Shown one piece after another: positions 22,147-23,016 of a stretch of 23,016 bases of DNA; position 1 is the stretch's first letter, and each line of letters begins with the position of its first letter. The DNA comes from Alphaproteobacteria bacterium (GTDB lineage Bacteria; Pseudomonadota; Alphaproteobacteria; SMXP01): positions 1 to 23,016 of the forward strand of contig JAJFIM010000447.1 of the NCBI GenBank assembly GCA_021774995.1, given 5' to 3'. Made by a program: the position numbers and the translations under genes. The notes under the pieces are model-generated. The model was not told where the DNA came from. It saw only the letters and a program-made list of their open reading frames with translations, and ran no database searches.

Positions 22147-22357
22147 GAATATAAACAGACACATGTAGGGCGTTGTCAGAGGAAAAATTTATATGCGAGC
22201 CTAACCGCATATTGAATAGCCCCCAGGGCTTTGCTCTGAGACCAAAGGACGGACACCGGAGTATTTTCTCACCATTTTCTTCGAAAAAGTGAATTAATCT
22301 CGCTTTTGGTAATTTAAAATCCTTGCATCCGCTGGTTTGTGGCAGCATTTGTGATGC
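22147..22357. other. Intergenic region before the rightmost gene
   Basis: AT-rich stretch of about 210 bp without a gene. It contains a 7-bp inverted repeat (ATATGCG at 22191-22197, CGCATAT at 22206-22212) and a 5-bp AGCCC/GGGCT stem (22218-22230). Neither is linked clearly to a neighbour. Confidence 0.35.
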
Positions 22358-23016
22358 ATGGCTCAAAAACCCCACATCGAAGAAACAACGACCTTGAGCG
22401 GCGAGACTAACGACAACAATTGCGCTGCCAGTAGTTCACAAATAAAAAGTAAGGTCGGTCGGCCAAAGGGCAGTTCCCGGTTTAGCGAAAGTGATCGCTA
22501 TATTCTTGTAAAAACCGCTGAGGCGATTGTCCGTGACTCCGACCTAAAGCCAACGGCCTATTTTCGTCGTCTCGGGATATCGGAAGAAAACGATATTCGG
22601 CGGTTGCAGACCAAATGGCGGAGGACAAAAGCCGAGTTTCTGAGGGCAGCACAGCTTGACTATGACGCCCAACTGGAACTCGGATTGTTTGGTGGGCTAA
22701 AAAGGGGCTTCCTGTTTATTGGGGAACTGGTGGACGCCTTTACCGGTTCGGAGGTTATGCAGGCCATTCGTGAGAGCCAGAACCGGGCCGCCCGGGTCCA
22801 TGCCGCTCACAAGAAATTGGGCCTATATAACGAAGGACCGGTCGACCCCGGTGATCTGGATCAGGTGAATGAGGCGCTGGCACGATTTGAAGCACGACCA
22901 TATATCGATAACAAGTCGCTTACAGATGATCTTCCAGAGGTGACTTTGGCAGAACTTTCACCATCGGCCAAGATGTATATCAGTGCAGTGTTGCTCCACG
23001 AATTAAGCCTACAGGC
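22358..23016 (+). CDS. Unidentified protein, 3' end beyond the window
   Basis: An open frame without stops from ATG at 22358 to the window end (219 residues visible); an in-frame TGA lies two codons upstream, so this is the first possible start. No strong ribosome-binding site is seen. The N-terminus is polar (MAQKPHIEETTTLSGETNDN) and followed by KVGRPKGSSRFSESDRY, an AT-hook-like GRPKG core. A region rich in basic and aromatic residues follows (KPTAYFRRLGISEENDIRRL, then QTKWRRTKAEFLRAAQLDYD), compatible with a small helical DNA-binding domain. Coding is supported by its length and even composition. I do not recognise a family. It may be a regulator or a mobile-element or phage-type protein flanking the island. 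Confidence 0.7.
   Translation, partial: MAQKPHIEETTTLSGETNDNNCAASSSQIKSKVGRPKGSSRFSESDRYILVKTAEAIVRDSDLKPTAYFRRLGISEENDIRRLQTKWRRTKAEFLRAAQLDYDAQLELGLFGGLKRGFLFIGELVDAFTGSEVMQAIRESQNRAARVHAAHKKLGLYNEGPVDPGDLDQVNEALARFEARPYIDNKSLTDDLPEVTLAELSPSAKMYISAVLLHELSLQ

Noticed and set aside
22231..22247. TTTGCTCTGAGACCAAA-like sequence resembling the IclR-type motif
   Set aside because: Only the left half agrees with copy C; the right half breaks the symmetry and the spacing is wrong.

Overview
The window looks like a chromosomal or large-replicon segment of an alphaproteobacterium, probably marine or soil. I infer this from the moderate GC content, a TRAP transporter, compact co-directional operons, a BrnT/BrnA module and CAGGGAA-type repeats. 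No rRNA, tRNA, CRISPR array or transposase is visible. It reads as a catabolic island for small, probably halogenated and/or electrophilic organic compounds.

Layout. (1) 1-1300: repeats of CAGGGAA, then a brnT-brnA toxin-antitoxin pair whose promoter carries a perfect 18-bp palindrome. (2) 1313-4254, minus strand: TRAP transporter in the order dctQ-dctM-dctP. (3) 4547-5302, minus: a classical NAD-type SDR dehydrogenase, followed by about 670 bp without a gene. (4) 5975-6799, minus: an IclR regulator, divergent from an aldehyde dehydrogenase (7076-8551, plus). (5) 8703-10336, minus: a TetR regulator and an exported haloalkane dehalogenase of subfamily II (HLD-II). (6) 10551-13544, minus: a dienoyl-CoA-reductase-type SDR directly abutting an ADP-forming acyl-CoA synthetase. 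(7) 14027-18381, minus: a tight operon of GST, CaiB/BaiF CoA-transferase, nitrilase, Nu-class-like GST and a third GST. (8) 18821-19396, plus: a second TetR regulator. (9) 19417-21957, minus: an AhpD/CMD-like protein, a MAPEG membrane protein and a second, cytoplasmic HLD-II. (10) 22358 to the end, plus: an unidentified gene that runs out of the window.

The most informative non-coding content is three sets of recurring operator-like palindromes, one per regulator. A 15-bp motif (TTTYGCTATRCRAAA-like, five copies) lies in front of the TRAP operon, in the long gap before SDR1, at the iclR/aldehyde-dehydrogenase divergence, and twice around the SDR2/CoA-synthetase promoter. A 20-bp motif (TTCAGAAT-TTC-TTCT-AA, two copies) goes with the first TetR and its dehalogenase. 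A 16-bp motif (TRTACYNATYGGTACA, five good copies and one degraded) goes with the second TetR, the GST/nitrilase/CoA-transferase operon and the CMD/MAPEG/dehalogenase operon. Together they suggest three regulatory circuits.

A working model (inference): the TRAP system imports an organic acid or similar intermediate. The two dehalogenases convert haloalkanes to alcohols inside and outside the cytoplasm. The SDRs and aldehyde dehydrogenase oxidise products to acids, and the nitrilase yields acids from nitriles. The CoA-transferase and ADP-forming synthetase make CoA thioesters, and the reductase-type SDR feeds beta-oxidation. Three soluble GSTs and a MAPEG protein handle reactive electrophiles with glutathione. 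The combination of GSTs, a CaiB-type CoA-transferase and an aldehyde dehydrogenase recalls glutathione-dependent epoxide pathways such as bacterial isoprene degradation, but no oxygenase is present here and the substrate cannot be read from the sequence.
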